A stretch of 39,036 nucleotides of DNA from Desulfobacterales bacterium (lineage in GTDB: Bacteria; Desulfobacterota; Desulfobacteria; Desulfobacterales; CAFBRK01). The number at the start of each line of letters is the position of its first letter. Position 1 is the stretch's first letter. Of this stretch, positions 25,854-33,578 are shown piece by piece. The stretch is from positions 1 through 39,036 of the forward strand of contig JAIPEL010000028.1 in assembly GCA_021737185.1 (NCBI GenBank), given 5' to 3'. A model generated the notes under the pieces. The model ran no database searches, was not told the DNA's origin, and was given only the letters and a program-made list of their open reading frames with translations. The position numbers and the translations under genes are program-made.

Positions 25854-27107
25854 ATGTTTGCAGTCCTTCACGGCATGCTGGGCATGGCAGCCATCGTCGG
25901 GGTGGCCGTGGTCTTTTCCGAGAATCGAAAAGCGGTCCGCTGGAAGACCGTTGCGGCGGCCATCGGATTGCAGGCGGTCCTGGCGGTCGTGCTGTTGAAG
26001 TTTCCCGGCAGCCGCCAGGTCTTTTTCCTGCTCAACGCCCTCGTCGAGACGCTGGCCGAGGCCACCGAGGCCGGAACCACCTTTGTGTTCGGATACCTGG
26101 GCGGCGGAACCCCTCCTCCCTTTGAGGTTGTTCCCGGCGCCAGCACCTATATTCTCGCGCTTCGGGGGCTGCCCATCGTTCTGGTGGCCAGTGCGCTTTC
26201 TTCCCTGCTGTTTTACTGGCGGCTTTTGCCGAAGGTGGTGGGCGGCTTTTCCTGGCTGCTGCAGCGCTCCATCGGGGTGGGCGGCGCAGAAGGCCTGGCT
26301 GCGGCGGCCAATGTGTTTCTCGGCATGGTCGAAGCCCCCCTGTTCATTCGCCCGTATCTGGCCCGTCTTTCCCGCGGCGAGCTCTTTTGCCTGATGACCT
26401 GCGGCATGGCCACCATCGCCGGCACCGTCATGGTGCTCTATGCGGGCATTCTCAAGCCGGTGATCCCCGACGCCATGGGGCACTTGCTGGTTGCTTCCAT
26501 CATCAGCGCGCCGGCGGCCATCGCCCTTGCCCGGATCATGGTTCCTACCCCTGCCGGGGAGGCCACCGGCGCCGGGGCAGCGGCTGTTTCCGAGGCCGGC
26601 AGCGCCATGGAGGCGATCACCAGCGGCACCCTTCAAGGGCTTACGCTTCTGCTCAACATCGTTGCAATGCTCATCGTTCTGGTGGCCCTGGTCGAGTTGG
26701 TCAATATCGGACTGGGATGGCTGCCGGAGGTCGGTCAGCAGCCCTTGACGCTCCAGCGTCTTTTCGGATGGGGGCTGGCGCCGGTGGTTTGGGCCATCGG
26801 CATCCCCTGGTCGGAGAGTATCGCCGCCGGCAGCCTCATGGGAACGAAAACCATCCTCAACGAGTTTCTCGCCTACCTGCAGATGGGGTCGTTTCCCGCT
26901 GAAACCCTGTCGGGCCGGTCAAAGATGATCATGACCTATGCCATGTGCGGCTTTGCCAACCCCGGCTCCTTGGGGATCATGATCGGGGGCCTCGGCGCCA
27001 TGGCGCCGGATCGGCGGAGGGAAATCGTCTCCCTCGGATTCAAATCGATCCTTGCCGGAACCCTTGCCACCGCCATGACCGGCGCCCTGGTCGGCATGCT
27101 CTGGTAG
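25854..27107 (+). CDS. concentrative nucleoside transporter (NupC/CNT family)
   Basis: Inner-membrane CNT permease of 417 residues importing nucleosides with a cation. Family motifs are the GTTFVFGYLGGG loop, LFYWRLLPKVV, ANVFLGMVEAPLFIRPYL with its EAP signature, GMATIAGTVMVLYAGIL and the C-terminal MIMTYAMCGFANPGSLGIM then IGGLGAMAPDRR. About ten hydrophobic segments are seen. The ATG at 25854 has AAGGAGG upstream. It is transcribed alone, 125 bp before the lipoprotein gene. The specificity for particular nucleosides cannot be told. Confidence 0.93.
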   Translation: MFAVLHGMLGMAAIVGVAVVFSENRKAVRWKTVAAAIGLQAVLAVVLLKFPGSRQVFFLLNALVETLAEATEAGTTFVFGYLGGGTPPPFEVVPGASTYILALRGLPIVLVASALSSLLFYWRLLPKVVGGFSWLLQRSIGVGGAEGLAAAANVFLGMVEAPLFIRPYLARLSRGELFCLMTCGMATIAGTVMVLYAGILKPVIPDAMGHLLVASIISAPAAIALARIMVPTPAGEATGAGAAAVSEAGSAMEAITSGTLQGLTLLLNIVAMLIVLVALVELVNIGLGWLPEVGQQPLTLQRLFGWGLAPVVWAIGIPWSESIAAGSLMGTKTILNEFLAYLQMGSFPAETLSGRSKMIMTYAMCGFANPGSLGIMIGGLGAMAPDRRREIVSLGFKSILAGTLATAMTGALVGMLW

Positions 27108-27232
27108 GCCGTCCTCAGATCACTTGCAACATCTCGATTCGGCATTATGACTCAACGTTATCATCGCCATGGAAAAATTTGAGTCGCCGGGAACGCTCGT
27201 TTACAGTCTGATTTGCAGACAGGGGAAGGAGC

Positions 27233-28651
27233 ATGAAACGATTTTTCGCACCGATGGTTATCGTGGGCTTGGCCGTTGTTTTTGCGGCTGGATGTGCCGC
27301 AACGAAGCCGGCGGACGATTTTTCCCCGGTCGATCCTACCGCAAAAGCCAGATCGGGGGACTACATCAAAAACGTCGACAACTTTTTGGTGGTTCTCGAC
27401 GCATCCGGTTCCATGAATGAAACCGTCGGGGGCCAGGAAAAAATCCAGATTGCCAAGGACATCGTCGAGCGGCTCAACCGGACCGTCCCCGACCTGGGAT
27501 TCGTGGCCGGGGTCCGCACCTTCGGCAACACGATTTCCCCGTTTACGCGAAAGACCGACCGGATCTACGGCATGACCGTTCATGACAAGGACGCGCTTTC
27601 CAAGGCCCTGGAAGAGATCGGGTGGGCCGGCGGGTTGAGCCCGATCAACAGGGCCGCCGAAGCGGTTTCAGCTGATCTGGACGGCCTTTCGGGCAAAACG
27701 GCGCTGATTTTCCTCAGCGACGCCAAGGACATCGATCCGGAGCAGCCCCTGGCGACGGTCCGCAGCCTCAAGGAACAAATGGGCGAGAACATCTGCATCT
27801 ACACGATTCTGGTCGGAAACGATCCTGCCGGCCGGGCCCTGATGCAGCAGATGGCAGCATTCGGCGGGTGCGGGTTTGCCGCCGCAGTCGATGAGCTCAA
27901 CTCGGCCCAGGCCGTGGCAGACTATGTCGAAGCAGTCTTTCTGGCCAAGGCGGACCGGCCCAAGGACACGGACGGAGACGGGGTCTTCGACCCGGAGGAT
28001 CAGTGTCTGAACACCCCTGCCGGCGTGGCGGTCGACAGCGTCGGCTGCCCCCTGGACAGCGACCGCGACGGGGTCTTCGATTTTCAGGACCGCTGTCCGG
28101 GCACGCCTGCCGGTGTGGCGGTCAATCTGTACGGATGTCCCCTTGATTCGGACAACGATGGCGTACCCGACTATGTCGACCGCTGCCCGGGCACACCGCG
28201 CTGGACTGCGGTCGATGCCAGGGGATGTCCGGTGGACAGCGACGGCGACGGGGTCACCGACGACAAGGACCGTTGCCCCGGAACGCCGAGCGGAGCCAAG
28301 GTCGACGCCTATGGATGCTGGGTGTTGAGCGGGGTGCTGTTTGACACCGGAAAATTATCCATCAAACCGGAAATGGCCGAAGAGCTCAAGCAGGTGGCCC
28401 GGGTCATGCGCAGCAATCCGGGGCTTGTGATCGAAGTTCAGGGGCACACAGACAGCGTCGGCGATGCCGCATTCAACCAGGCCCTGTCGGAAAAGCGGGC
28501 GCGGGCCGTCATGAACCACCTGATCAGAGAAGGGATCGATGCAAAGCGGCTTCAGGCCAAGGGCCTCGGGGAAACCCGGCCGGTGGCGTCCAACGATACC
28601 GCCGAAGGCAGAGCCCTGAACCGGAGGGTGGAGCTCAAACCGCTACCGTAG
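27233..28651 (+). CDS. lipoprotein with VWA domain, four TSP3 calcium repeats and OmpA peptidoglycan-binding domain
   Basis: A 472-residue outer-envelope protein. A signal peptide ends in the lipobox FAAGC (C21). A von Willebrand A domain (about 48-235) has an intact MIDAS start, DASGSMNE (D56, S58, S60). Four thrombospondin-type-3 Asp-rich repeats follow (about 243-365), each with D-x-D-x-D-G-V-x-D and a CPGTP/CLNTP motif. The OmpA-like domain (about 365-472) has VIEVQGHTDSVGD and LNRRVELKPLP. The layout suggests a lipid-anchored protein that binds peptidoglycan by its C-terminus and offers a metal-dependent VWA module. Ribosome site AAGGAG. A strong terminator follows at once. Confidence 0.93.
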   Translation: MKRFFAPMVIVGLAVVFAAGCAATKPADDFSPVDPTAKARSGDYIKNVDNFLVVLDASGSMNETVGGQEKIQIAKDIVERLNRTVPDLGFVAGVRTFGNTISPFTRKTDRIYGMTVHDKDALSKALEEIGWAGGLSPINRAAEAVSADLDGLSGKTALIFLSDAKDIDPEQPLATVRSLKEQMGENICIYTILVGNDPAGRALMQQMAAFGGCGFAAAVDELNSAQAVADYVEAVFLAKADRPKDTDGDGVFDPEDQCLNTPAGVAVDSVGCPLDSDRDGVFDFQDRCPGTPAGVAVNLYGCPLDSDNDGVPDYVDRCPGTPRWTAVDARGCPVDSDGDGVTDDKDRCPGTPSGAKVDAYGCWVLSGVLFDTGKLSIKPEMAEELKQVARVMRSNPGLVIEVQGHTDSVGDAAFNQALSEKRARAVMNHLIREGIDAKRLQAKGLGETRPVASNDTAEGRALNRRVELKPLP

Positions 28652-28652
28652 T

Positions 28653-28705
28653 AAATAATGAAGGGAGAGGCAAAAAAACGCCTCTCCCTTCATTATTTAC
28701 AATAA
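28653..28705 (+). terminator. strong intrinsic terminator after the OmpA/VWA gene
   Basis: A perfect 19-bp stem, AAATAATGAAGGGAGAGGC (28653-28671) with its complement at 28680-28698, closes an A-rich loop. A-rich and T-rich flanks make it able to work on both strands. It starts 2 bp after the stop codon. Confidence 0.9.
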
Positions 28706-28815
28706 AAAAGCTGTTTGGTTTTCTCCCCGGCGATGGCGACGCCTGTCGATTCAAGGCTTCACAGGGCATGAGTTGACCAAAGCAGGAACTTCTGCTTTTT
28801 CTTGCGTCTTTCTTT

Positions 28816-28863
28816 GGCACGCTTTTGACCGGACCGCGGCCGCGGTCCGGTCAAAAGCGTGCC
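28816..28863. repeat. perfect 48-bp palindrome overlapping the nitroreductase 3' end
   Basis: GGCACGCTTTTGACCGGACC then GCGG is followed at once by its exact reverse complement, with no loop (centre CGGCCG). The right arm holds the last codons and the TGA of the minus-strand nitroreductase. Just upstream on the plus strand is a smaller hairpin (aaagcag...ctgcttt with T-rich tail, about 28782-28803). It may serve as a terminator or cruciform site. Confidence 0.9.
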
Positions 28864-29396
28864 TGATGGACGAATTCGGCGATTTGCCGCCGCTTCGGCG
28901 CCGAAGGTGATTTCGCGGCGAAGCCAACGGGTACCAGCACCGCCACTTCCACATCATCCGGCAGCATGAGAACCTTTGCCGCCCGGTCATGGTCGAACAG
29001 ACCCACGATCACCGTCCCGAGACCGAGATGGTGGGCGGCCAGGCACAGGTTTTCGGTGGCAAGCCCCAGATCGAACATGAACCAGTCCCCGAATTTGGTG
29101 GTCGCTTCTCCCTTGTAGTAGCCGCTGATTTTGCTCCGGGCACAGACGGCCAACACCAGCGGCGCCTTTTCGACGGCGGCGGCGGCCGGATTGCCTTTGG
29201 GCGGAAGCGTCTCGCGGAGCTTTTTCTTTTGGACCGGATCTCGGACGGCCACGATTTCCCAGCACTGGGTATTGGCCCAGGAAGGAGTCCAGCGAACGGC
29301 CTCGAAAATCTTGTCGAGCATCTCGTCGGAGACCTCTCGGTCTTCGTATTTGCGAATGCTCCTTCTTGTCTGGACCAGCTCCATGAAATCGGTCAT
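28851..29396 (-). CDS. nitroreductase-family FMN oxidoreductase
   Basis: Single-domain nitroreductase of 181 residues, probably an FMN-dependent homodimer reducing nitro, quinone or related compounds with NAD(P)H. It has the N-terminal QTRRSIRKYEDREVSDE, the FMN-contact RWTPSWANTQCWEIV, and the C-terminal ENLCLAAHHLGLGTVIVGLF. The stop lies inside the 48-bp perfect palindrome, so the last five codons (HQARF) are read from one arm. It is the third gene of a minus-strand group with the epimerase and the enoyl-CoA hydratase. The substrate is unknown. Confidence 0.93.
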   Translation of the reverse strand: MTDFMELVQTRRSIRKYEDREVSDEMLDKIFEAVRWTPSWANTQCWEIVAVRDPVQKKKLRETLPPKGNPAAAAVEKAPLVLAVCARSKISGYYKGEATTKFGDWFMFDLGLATENLCLAAHHLGLGTVIVGLFDHDRAAKVLMLPDDVEVAVLVPVGFAAKSPSAPKRRQIAEFVHQARF

Positions 29397-29444
29397 GCAG
29401 ACTCCTTTCTACTGAAAACACTGCCGCGATTTACCCATCTGTCA

Positions 29445-30341
29445 TCATACCAGGTCTTCCAGGGCTTCCCGTATCGTCGGATACTGGAAGGTAAAGCCGG
29501 CATCCAGCAGCTTTCGGGGGACGGCCCGGGTGCTGGAAAGCAGGGTTTTGCCAAATTCTCCCAGCACCGCCCGAATCATGAAAGCCGGTGCGGGCATCAG
29601 GGCCGGTCTGTGAAGGATGTCTCCGAGGGCCTGGGCCAGCTCCTTGTTCCTGACCGGGTTTGGCGCCGTGAAGTTGGCCGGTCCCGAAAACTCGGGCGTT
29701 TCAAGTGCAAATCGCAGGGCGGCGAGAAGATCGTCCATATGAATCCACGGGAACCACTGGCTGCCGTCTCCCAGCGGTCCGCCGAGCATGAGCTTGAACG
29801 CCGGAACCATTTTGTCGATGGCTCCTCCGCCCCATCCTAATACGATGCCGAAACGGGCTGTCGCGATCCGGACCTGTTTTTCTTCTGCGCGCAACGCCTC
29901 GGTCTCCCAGTCTCGGCTGAGACGGGCCAAAAAATCGTCTCCGGGTTCAGATGTCTCGGTGAGGATTTCATCGCCCCGGTTTCCATAGTAACCGACGGCG
30001 GAGGTGCTGACCAAGGTTGCCGGCCGATCCGCGGCAAGGGCATCCACCAGGTGACGGGTGGTCAAGATCCGGCTGTCGTAGAGCTCCTGTTTGTAGCGGT
30101 CGGTCCACCGGCGAAAGATGCTTTTTCCGGCCAGGTTCACCGCTGCATCGATGTCTGCCAGGGCTTCTTGCCAGTCCCCCGGTTCGGTGGTGTCTGCGGA
30201 GATGTATCGGAAATGATCGTGGCTGATCCGGCCGTGGACCGGCCGGGAGCCGACGGCCGTGACCCGGTGGCCGCGGTCCAGAAGATCCTTGCAGAGGTAG
30301 GTCCCCACAAATCCGGAACCGCCGGTGACGAAAATGTTCAT
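29445..30341 (-). CDS. TIGR01777-family NAD-dependent epimerase/dehydratase-like protein (YfcH type)
   Basis: Short-chain-dehydrogenase-fold protein of 298 residues. The dinucleotide-binding motif is VTGGSGFVGTYL at the start. VNLAGKSIFRRWTDRYKQEL and STSAVGYYGNRGDE are typical of the TIGR01777/YfcH family, as is the C-terminal DUF1731-like stretch (ALMPAPAFMIRAVLGEFGKT). The cellular role of this widespread family is not established. The ATG at 30341 has GAGG upstream. It is spaced 60 bp after the enoyl-CoA hydratase and 48 bp before the nitroreductase. Confidence 0.92.
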   Translation of the reverse strand: MNIFVTGGSGFVGTYLCKDLLDRGHRVTAVGSRPVHGRISHDHFRYISADTTEPGDWQEALADIDAAVNLAGKSIFRRWTDRYKQELYDSRILTTRHLVDALAADRPATLVSTSAVGYYGNRGDEILTETSEPGDDFLARLSRDWETEALRAEEKQVRIATARFGIVLGWGGGAIDKMVPAFKLMLGGPLGDGSQWFPWIHMDDLLAALRFALETPEFSGPANFTAPNPVRNKELAQALGDILHRPALMPAPAFMIRAVLGEFGKTLLSSTRAVPRKLLDAGFTFQYPTIREALEDLV

Positions 30342-30401
30342 GGTGCCTCCTCGCTTGTCCGGCACGGCGCAGGCCGATCCCTTGGCGTTCTCCCGACGGG
30401 G

Positions 30402-31118
30402 TCAGCCGATATTGTAGCGTCCGGATTCGATGTACGGCCCGTCTTCCACCTCAATGGCATGGATGATGGGCCGGTATAACCGGTTTTTCATCTCGGCGAT
30501 GACGGGCCGTTCCTTTTTCAGTGCCCTGCCGAATTCAAGGCAGTCGGCGAGCAGCTTCTCCGGGGGGCTTGCTTTATGTACGATCCCGCGCTCGCGGCAC
30601 TGCTCTGCGGTCAGGCGGACCCCGGTCAGCTCCATCTCCACCACCGTATCCATCGGCATCGCCTTGCAGAGCATGGCGTTCATGCCCGGCAGAAAAGGAA
30701 TTCCGAGGTCGACTTCCGGAAAGCAGAAAAAGCCTCGCCCGGTTTGCATGAACCGGAAATCAAAACCGCAGGCCATGATCGCCCCGCCGGCAAAGGCGTG
30801 GCCGTTGATGGCGGCGACGGTGATCAGTGGATAGGTGACCAGACGGTGGAAGAGCCGATTGAGCTGGTAGAAAAATGCTTTTGCCGTCTCGATTTCGCCC
30901 TTCTGAATGATCGGGGCGAGCCATTCCAGATCGATTCCGTTGCAGAAAATCTTTTCGTGGGAAGAGCGCGCGACCAGGACCCGGGCGTCGGTTTCCGCCT
31001 CGATCTGGTCGAGCACGGCAATATAGGCGTCCAAAAACGGGGGGTTGAAGCGGTTTTCCCCGTCGTTCAAGGTGACCAGTGCCACGTGCCCCTTCAAGGT
31101 ATATTCGACGTTGGCCAT
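30402..31118 (-). CDS. enoyl-CoA hydratase/isomerase (crotonase) family protein
   Basis: Crotonase-fold protein of 238 residues acting on an acyl-CoA. The oxyanion-hole segments are KIFCNGIDLEWL and NGHAFAGGAIMACGFDFRFM. FPEVDLGIPF contains the single Glu (in PEVDLGI) seen in delta3-delta2-enoyl-CoA isomerases of the plant type, so an isomerase is at least as likely as a hydratase. It lies downstream of the HesB-like selenoprotein gene with a hairpin in between, and may start its own transcript. Confidence 0.88.
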   Translation of the reverse strand: MANVEYTLKGHVALVTLNDGENRFNPPFLDAYIAVLDQIEAETDARVLVARSSHEKIFCNGIDLEWLAPIIQKGEIETAKAFFYQLNRLFHRLVTYPLITVAAINGHAFAGGAIMACGFDFRFMQTGRGFFCFPEVDLGIPFLPGMNAMLCKAMPMDTVVEMELTGVRLTAEQCRERGIVHKASPPEKLLADCLEFGRALKKERPVIAEMKNRLYRPIIHAIEVEDGPYIESGRYNIG

Positions 31119-31167
31119 GTTGCAGCGATGCGCCTGACGGTTTTCAGGAAGGGGAGAAGGGAAACCT

Positions 31168-31201
31168 CCCCGGGAGGCATCTGCGTTGATGCCCTCCGGG
31201 G
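31168..31201 (-). terminator. GC-rich hairpin between hesB-like gene and enoyl-CoA hydratase
   Basis: Arms ccccgggaggcatc (31168-31181) and gatgccctccgggg (31188-31201) pair with two mismatches around a 6-nt loop. The U tract after it on the minus strand is weak (ggtttccc), so it may be a leaky terminator or a processing site. Confidence 0.5.
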
Positions 31202-31226
31202 GGATCTGTCTAACAATCGATTCGGT

Positions 31227-31535
31227 TTAGCCGCAGGAGCCGGTGCCGCAAGAGCTGCAGCCGGCACCGAAATCGAGGCCGCAGTCGAGCTTGAACCCGT
31301 GAACCAGAAAATCGACCTTGATCGGCTTGGCCTTTTCCAGGAAGTCTTTGTTGACGAGAAACTGGAACCCGTCAATGTCGAACACCTCGTCATCATCTCT
31401 TGGCTCGTCCAGAGCCATTGCAAGGCCCGGGCCGCCTCACCCGCCTTCGTTGAGAAAGATGCGGATCGGCGAAGCCTCCTTTCCCCGGAAATAAGCCTGA
31501 ATCTGTTCAGTGGCAGCAGGGGTAACCTCAACCAT
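31227..31535 (-). CDS. HesB/IscA-like selenoprotein (in-frame UGA = selenocysteine)
   Basis: A 102-residue HesB-like protein read through a TGA. From ATG 31535 (strong AAGGAGGAAA site) the frame gives MVEVTPAATEQIQAYF, PIRIFLNEGG, then TGA (31437-31439, codon 33), then GGPGLAMALDEPRDDDEVFD, FLVNKDFLEKAKPIKVDFLV and a Cys-rich tail GAGCSSCGTGSCG, ending at TAA 31227. Family character is continuous on both sides of the TGA, and Cys is the usual residue at that place (NEGGCGGP). A compact hairpin 20 nt after the TGA fits a bacterial SECIS. HesB-like proteins are a known bacterial selenoprotein family. The role is presumably Fe-S or metal/redox handling. Ordinary gene calling would give two wrong halves or only the 3' part. 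Confidence 0.88.
31402..31416 (-). promoter_or_regulatory. putative SECIS stem-loop
   Basis: On the mRNA, GGCUC-UGGAC-GAGCC forms a perfect 5-bp stem with a five-base loop containing G residues. It starts 20 nt after the UGA, within the window used by bacterial SelB. A further GGCCCGGGCC palindrome lies between the UGA and the hairpin and could stack below it. Confidence 0.7.
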
Positions 31536-31701
31536 AATTTCCTCCTTGCACGAAAGATAAACGGCCTGCCCTTTGCGACAGGCCATTTTTGCCTGCAGTT
31601 AAATTCGGCCCCAAGATAACGATGCCAATCCGAATTGTCAATATGGCATCGGCACCGGCTTCTTGCCGGCGGCATTGCGGGCGGCGGATTTGACACGACG
31701 G

Positions 31702-32229
31702 CTAGGCGCCCATCGATCGAAGCCGCTTTCGGTAGACCGCCGCATCGTTTTCGGAAAATAGGACAAAGACGACCCGTTCGATGCCGGAATGCGCTTCGAG
31801 CATCTTACAGGTGGTGTCGACGGCGATCCGGCAGGCCTCCTGGATCGGGTATTTGTATACCCCGCAGCTGATGGCCGGAAATGCGATGCTCTTCAGCCCT
31901 TTTCCCGCGGCCAGGCGCAGGCTGTTGCGGTAGCAGGAAGCCAACAATTCAGGCACAGAGGGGTTGGAGCTGTAGACCGGGCCCACGGTATGAATCACGT
32001 AGGCTGCCGGCAGACGATAGCCTCCGGTGATGCGGGCTTCGCCGGTGGGGCACCCCCTAATGCCGCGGCACTCTTCAAGAAGCTCGGGCCCTGCAGCGCG
32101 GTGAATGGCGCCGTCGACGCCTCCGCCCCCCAGAAGGGAAGTATTGGCCGCATTGATGATGGCGTCCACCTCCATCTTGGTGATGTCCCCCTGTCGAACC
32201 TCGATCCGTTTGAGGATTTCTTTTTTCAC
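31702..32229 (-). CDS. macro-domain protein (O-acetyl-ADP-ribose deacetylase-like)
   Basis: A 175-residue single macro domain that binds ADP-ribose and probably hydrolyses O-acetyl-ADP-ribose or ADP-ribose esters, as in YmdB/MacroD enzymes. Motifs are VDAIINAANTSLLGGGGVDG then AIHRAAG, YVIHTVGPVY and IAFPAISCGVYKYP. The start is GTG at 32229 with AAGGAGG upstream. A Nudix hydrolase of the ADP-ribose pyrophosphatase type is 1.7 kb away (33886), so the two could act in ADP-ribose turnover; that link is inference. Confidence 0.94.
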   Translation of the reverse strand: MKKEILKRIEVRQGDITKMEVDAIINAANTSLLGGGGVDGAIHRAAGPELLEECRGIRGCPTGEARITGGYRLPAAYVIHTVGPVYSSNPSVPELLASCYRNSLRLAAGKGLKSIAFPAISCGVYKYPIQEACRIAVDTTCKMLEAHSGIERVVFVLFSENDAAVYRKRLRSMGA

Positions 32230-32260
32230 CGCACCCTCCTTCTTGCCCTGCCATGCTTAT

Positions 32261-32459
32261 GTGAAACTTCGGTCGAAGCCGGCGGCAATAACCGACCTGC
32301 CCCGCCTTGGGTTTTGGAGGTTGGAGGGCCACGCTCCGTCGTGGCCGGTATTGGGTCATTGCTGGCAACACGGACGCGACAGAGCGCGTCCCTCCACCGT
32401 CAGAGGCTTCGAGGCAAAGTTTCATATTTGATCAATCTGGACGCTCCGGCGGCCAGAGG
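32261..32459. repeat. nested repeat unit A (GTGAAACTTC frame with GGAGGG module)
   Basis: Begins GTGAAACTTCGGTCGAAGCC and ends AAGTTTCA, TTTGATCAA and GGCCAGAGG. Inside is an inverted copy (about 32318-32398) of the GGTGGAGGGACGCG...CCTCCAA module seen at 12 kb. With unit B it fills most of the 504-bp gap 32230-32733, where I see no gene. Confidence 0.75.
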
Positions 32460-32470
32460 CGGCGCTTATG

Positions 32471-32617
32471 TGAAACTTCATGTTCCCGGTCCGTCATCCC
32501 GGCCGGAGCGAAGCGGAGAGCCGGGATCCAGAAAAGCCTGGATTCCGGGTCAAGCCCGGAATGACGGACTGGGAAGTTTCACGGTTGATCAAACGGTTCG
32601 ACCCTACCGGCCAGAGG
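32471..32617. repeat. nested repeat unit B (GTGAAACTTC frame with CCGTCATCCCGG module)
   Basis: Begins at gtgaaacttc (32471-32480) and ends GAAGTTTCACGGTTGATCAA then CCGGCCAGAGG. Inside, 32491-32568 is a double palindrome: ccgtcatcccgg/ccggaatgacgg outside and ccgggatccag/ctggattccggg inside, related to the element at 13777. Confidence 0.75.
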
Positions 32618-32733
32618 ATGGGCTGCAGTCGAAGTCTGCGCGCGCCCATTATGATCAGGTATCTCGATCGTTTCGGGGCCAGTTTTTATTTTTAAGCGCC
32701 GAAGGCGCCTCACTTTGAATTTGCGCAGCAAAT

Positions 32734-33231
32734 TCAAAGTTCGTAGAGGGTTTCGTCCCGTTGAGGCGGAAGATTTCGGACCCTCCCGGTGCGCTGGCCC
32801 TTTTGCCCCGGAAGCAAGAAGGGTTCTTCTTGCTCAAGGAGATCTCCCATATCGGCCTCGACCTGTTCGGGGTCTTCCCCGGCTTCCATGCGCCGAAGCG
32901 CTTCCTGCATCTGAGGGCCGAGTTCGACGCCGGTCATCTCGGTCAGTTTTCGCATCATGTCCGCTGCCTGGCGCGGGTTGTTTTCGTCGATTCCATCCGC
33001 TTCCCGGGCCAGGGCTTCCATCGCCCGGCTCATCTTTTCTTCGTCGAAGGGCAGGTCTGCACTGTCGTCTTCTTGCTTGGCCTTTCCTGTGAAGGCGAAC
33101 ATGGAGACCTGCCGCTTCAGGGTCCGGGTGCGGCATTTTGGGCATTTCGGTTTCTTCGACGTGTTTATCGTCTTGGAGAAGAAATTGAAAATCGTGTTGC
33201 AGTCCCGGCAGTAAAATTCGTAGATCGGCAT
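32734..33231 (-). CDS. FmdB-family zinc-ribbon protein
   Basis: A 165-residue protein beginning MPIYEFYCRDCNTIFNFFSK, the FmdB/CxxC-type putative regulatory domain, with a second pair in PKCPKCRTRTLKRQ completing one zinc ribbon. The rest is an acidic, helical tail (about 60-165) rich in Glu and Met (EALRRMEAGEDPEQVEADMG), with a basic end. Such proteins are common in Desulfobacterota; FmdB was linked to control of amidase/formamidase genes, but most copies have no known target. The start at 33231 is fixed by the family N-terminus. Confidence 0.85.
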   Translation of the reverse strand: MPIYEFYCRDCNTIFNFFSKTINTSKKPKCPKCRTRTLKRQVSMFAFTGKAKQEDDSADLPFDEEKMSRAMEALAREADGIDENNPRQAADMMRKLTEMTGVELGPQMQEALRRMEAGEDPEQVEADMGDLLEQEEPFLLPGQKGQRTGRVRNLPPQRDETLYEL

Positions 33232-33259
33232 CGTTTGCTTCCCCCCCCTCTGGTCGATG

Positions 33260-33559
33260 CTACCGTTTGAGGCGCGTCTCGATCCGCTTGAGGGTTGCCC
33301 CTTCAAAATGGAGAATGTAATACAACCCCCGCATCGGGCCATAGACCCACTGCTCGATCTGCATCTCCCGGTCCCCCCGCCGGTTTATCACATAGCCGAC
33401 GAGTTCTTTCAGGTCCGGCTCACCGCATTTGTCCAGCACTTCGAACTTGTAGTCGCCCTCCTGCACCAAATCCCCGCCGCATCTCATGGCAAATGCGCAA
33501 ACCGGAGACAGGGCCATGACGAGGACCACCGCAAAGACAGCCCAAGGCAGTGTTTTCAT
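33260..33559 (-). CDS. secreted DUF2845 protein
   Basis: A 99-residue protein with a clear signal peptide (MKTLPWAVFAVVLVMALSPV then CAFA). The mature part begins MRCGGDLVQEGDYKFEVLDK, then CGEPDLKE, the pattern of DUF2845, and continues with IEQWVYGP and ILHFEGATLKRIETR. The two Cys may form a disulphide in the periplasm. Function is unknown. The start at 33559 is preferred; a longer frame upstream runs only through the long-stem repeat. Confidence 0.88.
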   Translation of the reverse strand: MKTLPWAVFAVVLVMALSPVCAFAMRCGGDLVQEGDYKFEVLDKCGEPDLKELVGYVINRRGDREMQIEQWVYGPMRGLYYILHFEGATLKRIETRLKR

Positions 33560-33578
33560 CTCTTTTTCCTGATTATAG

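Noticed and set aside
28113..28328. Alternative frame inside the TSP3 repeats
   Set aside because: It is a by-product of the repetitive Asp-rich coding sequence.
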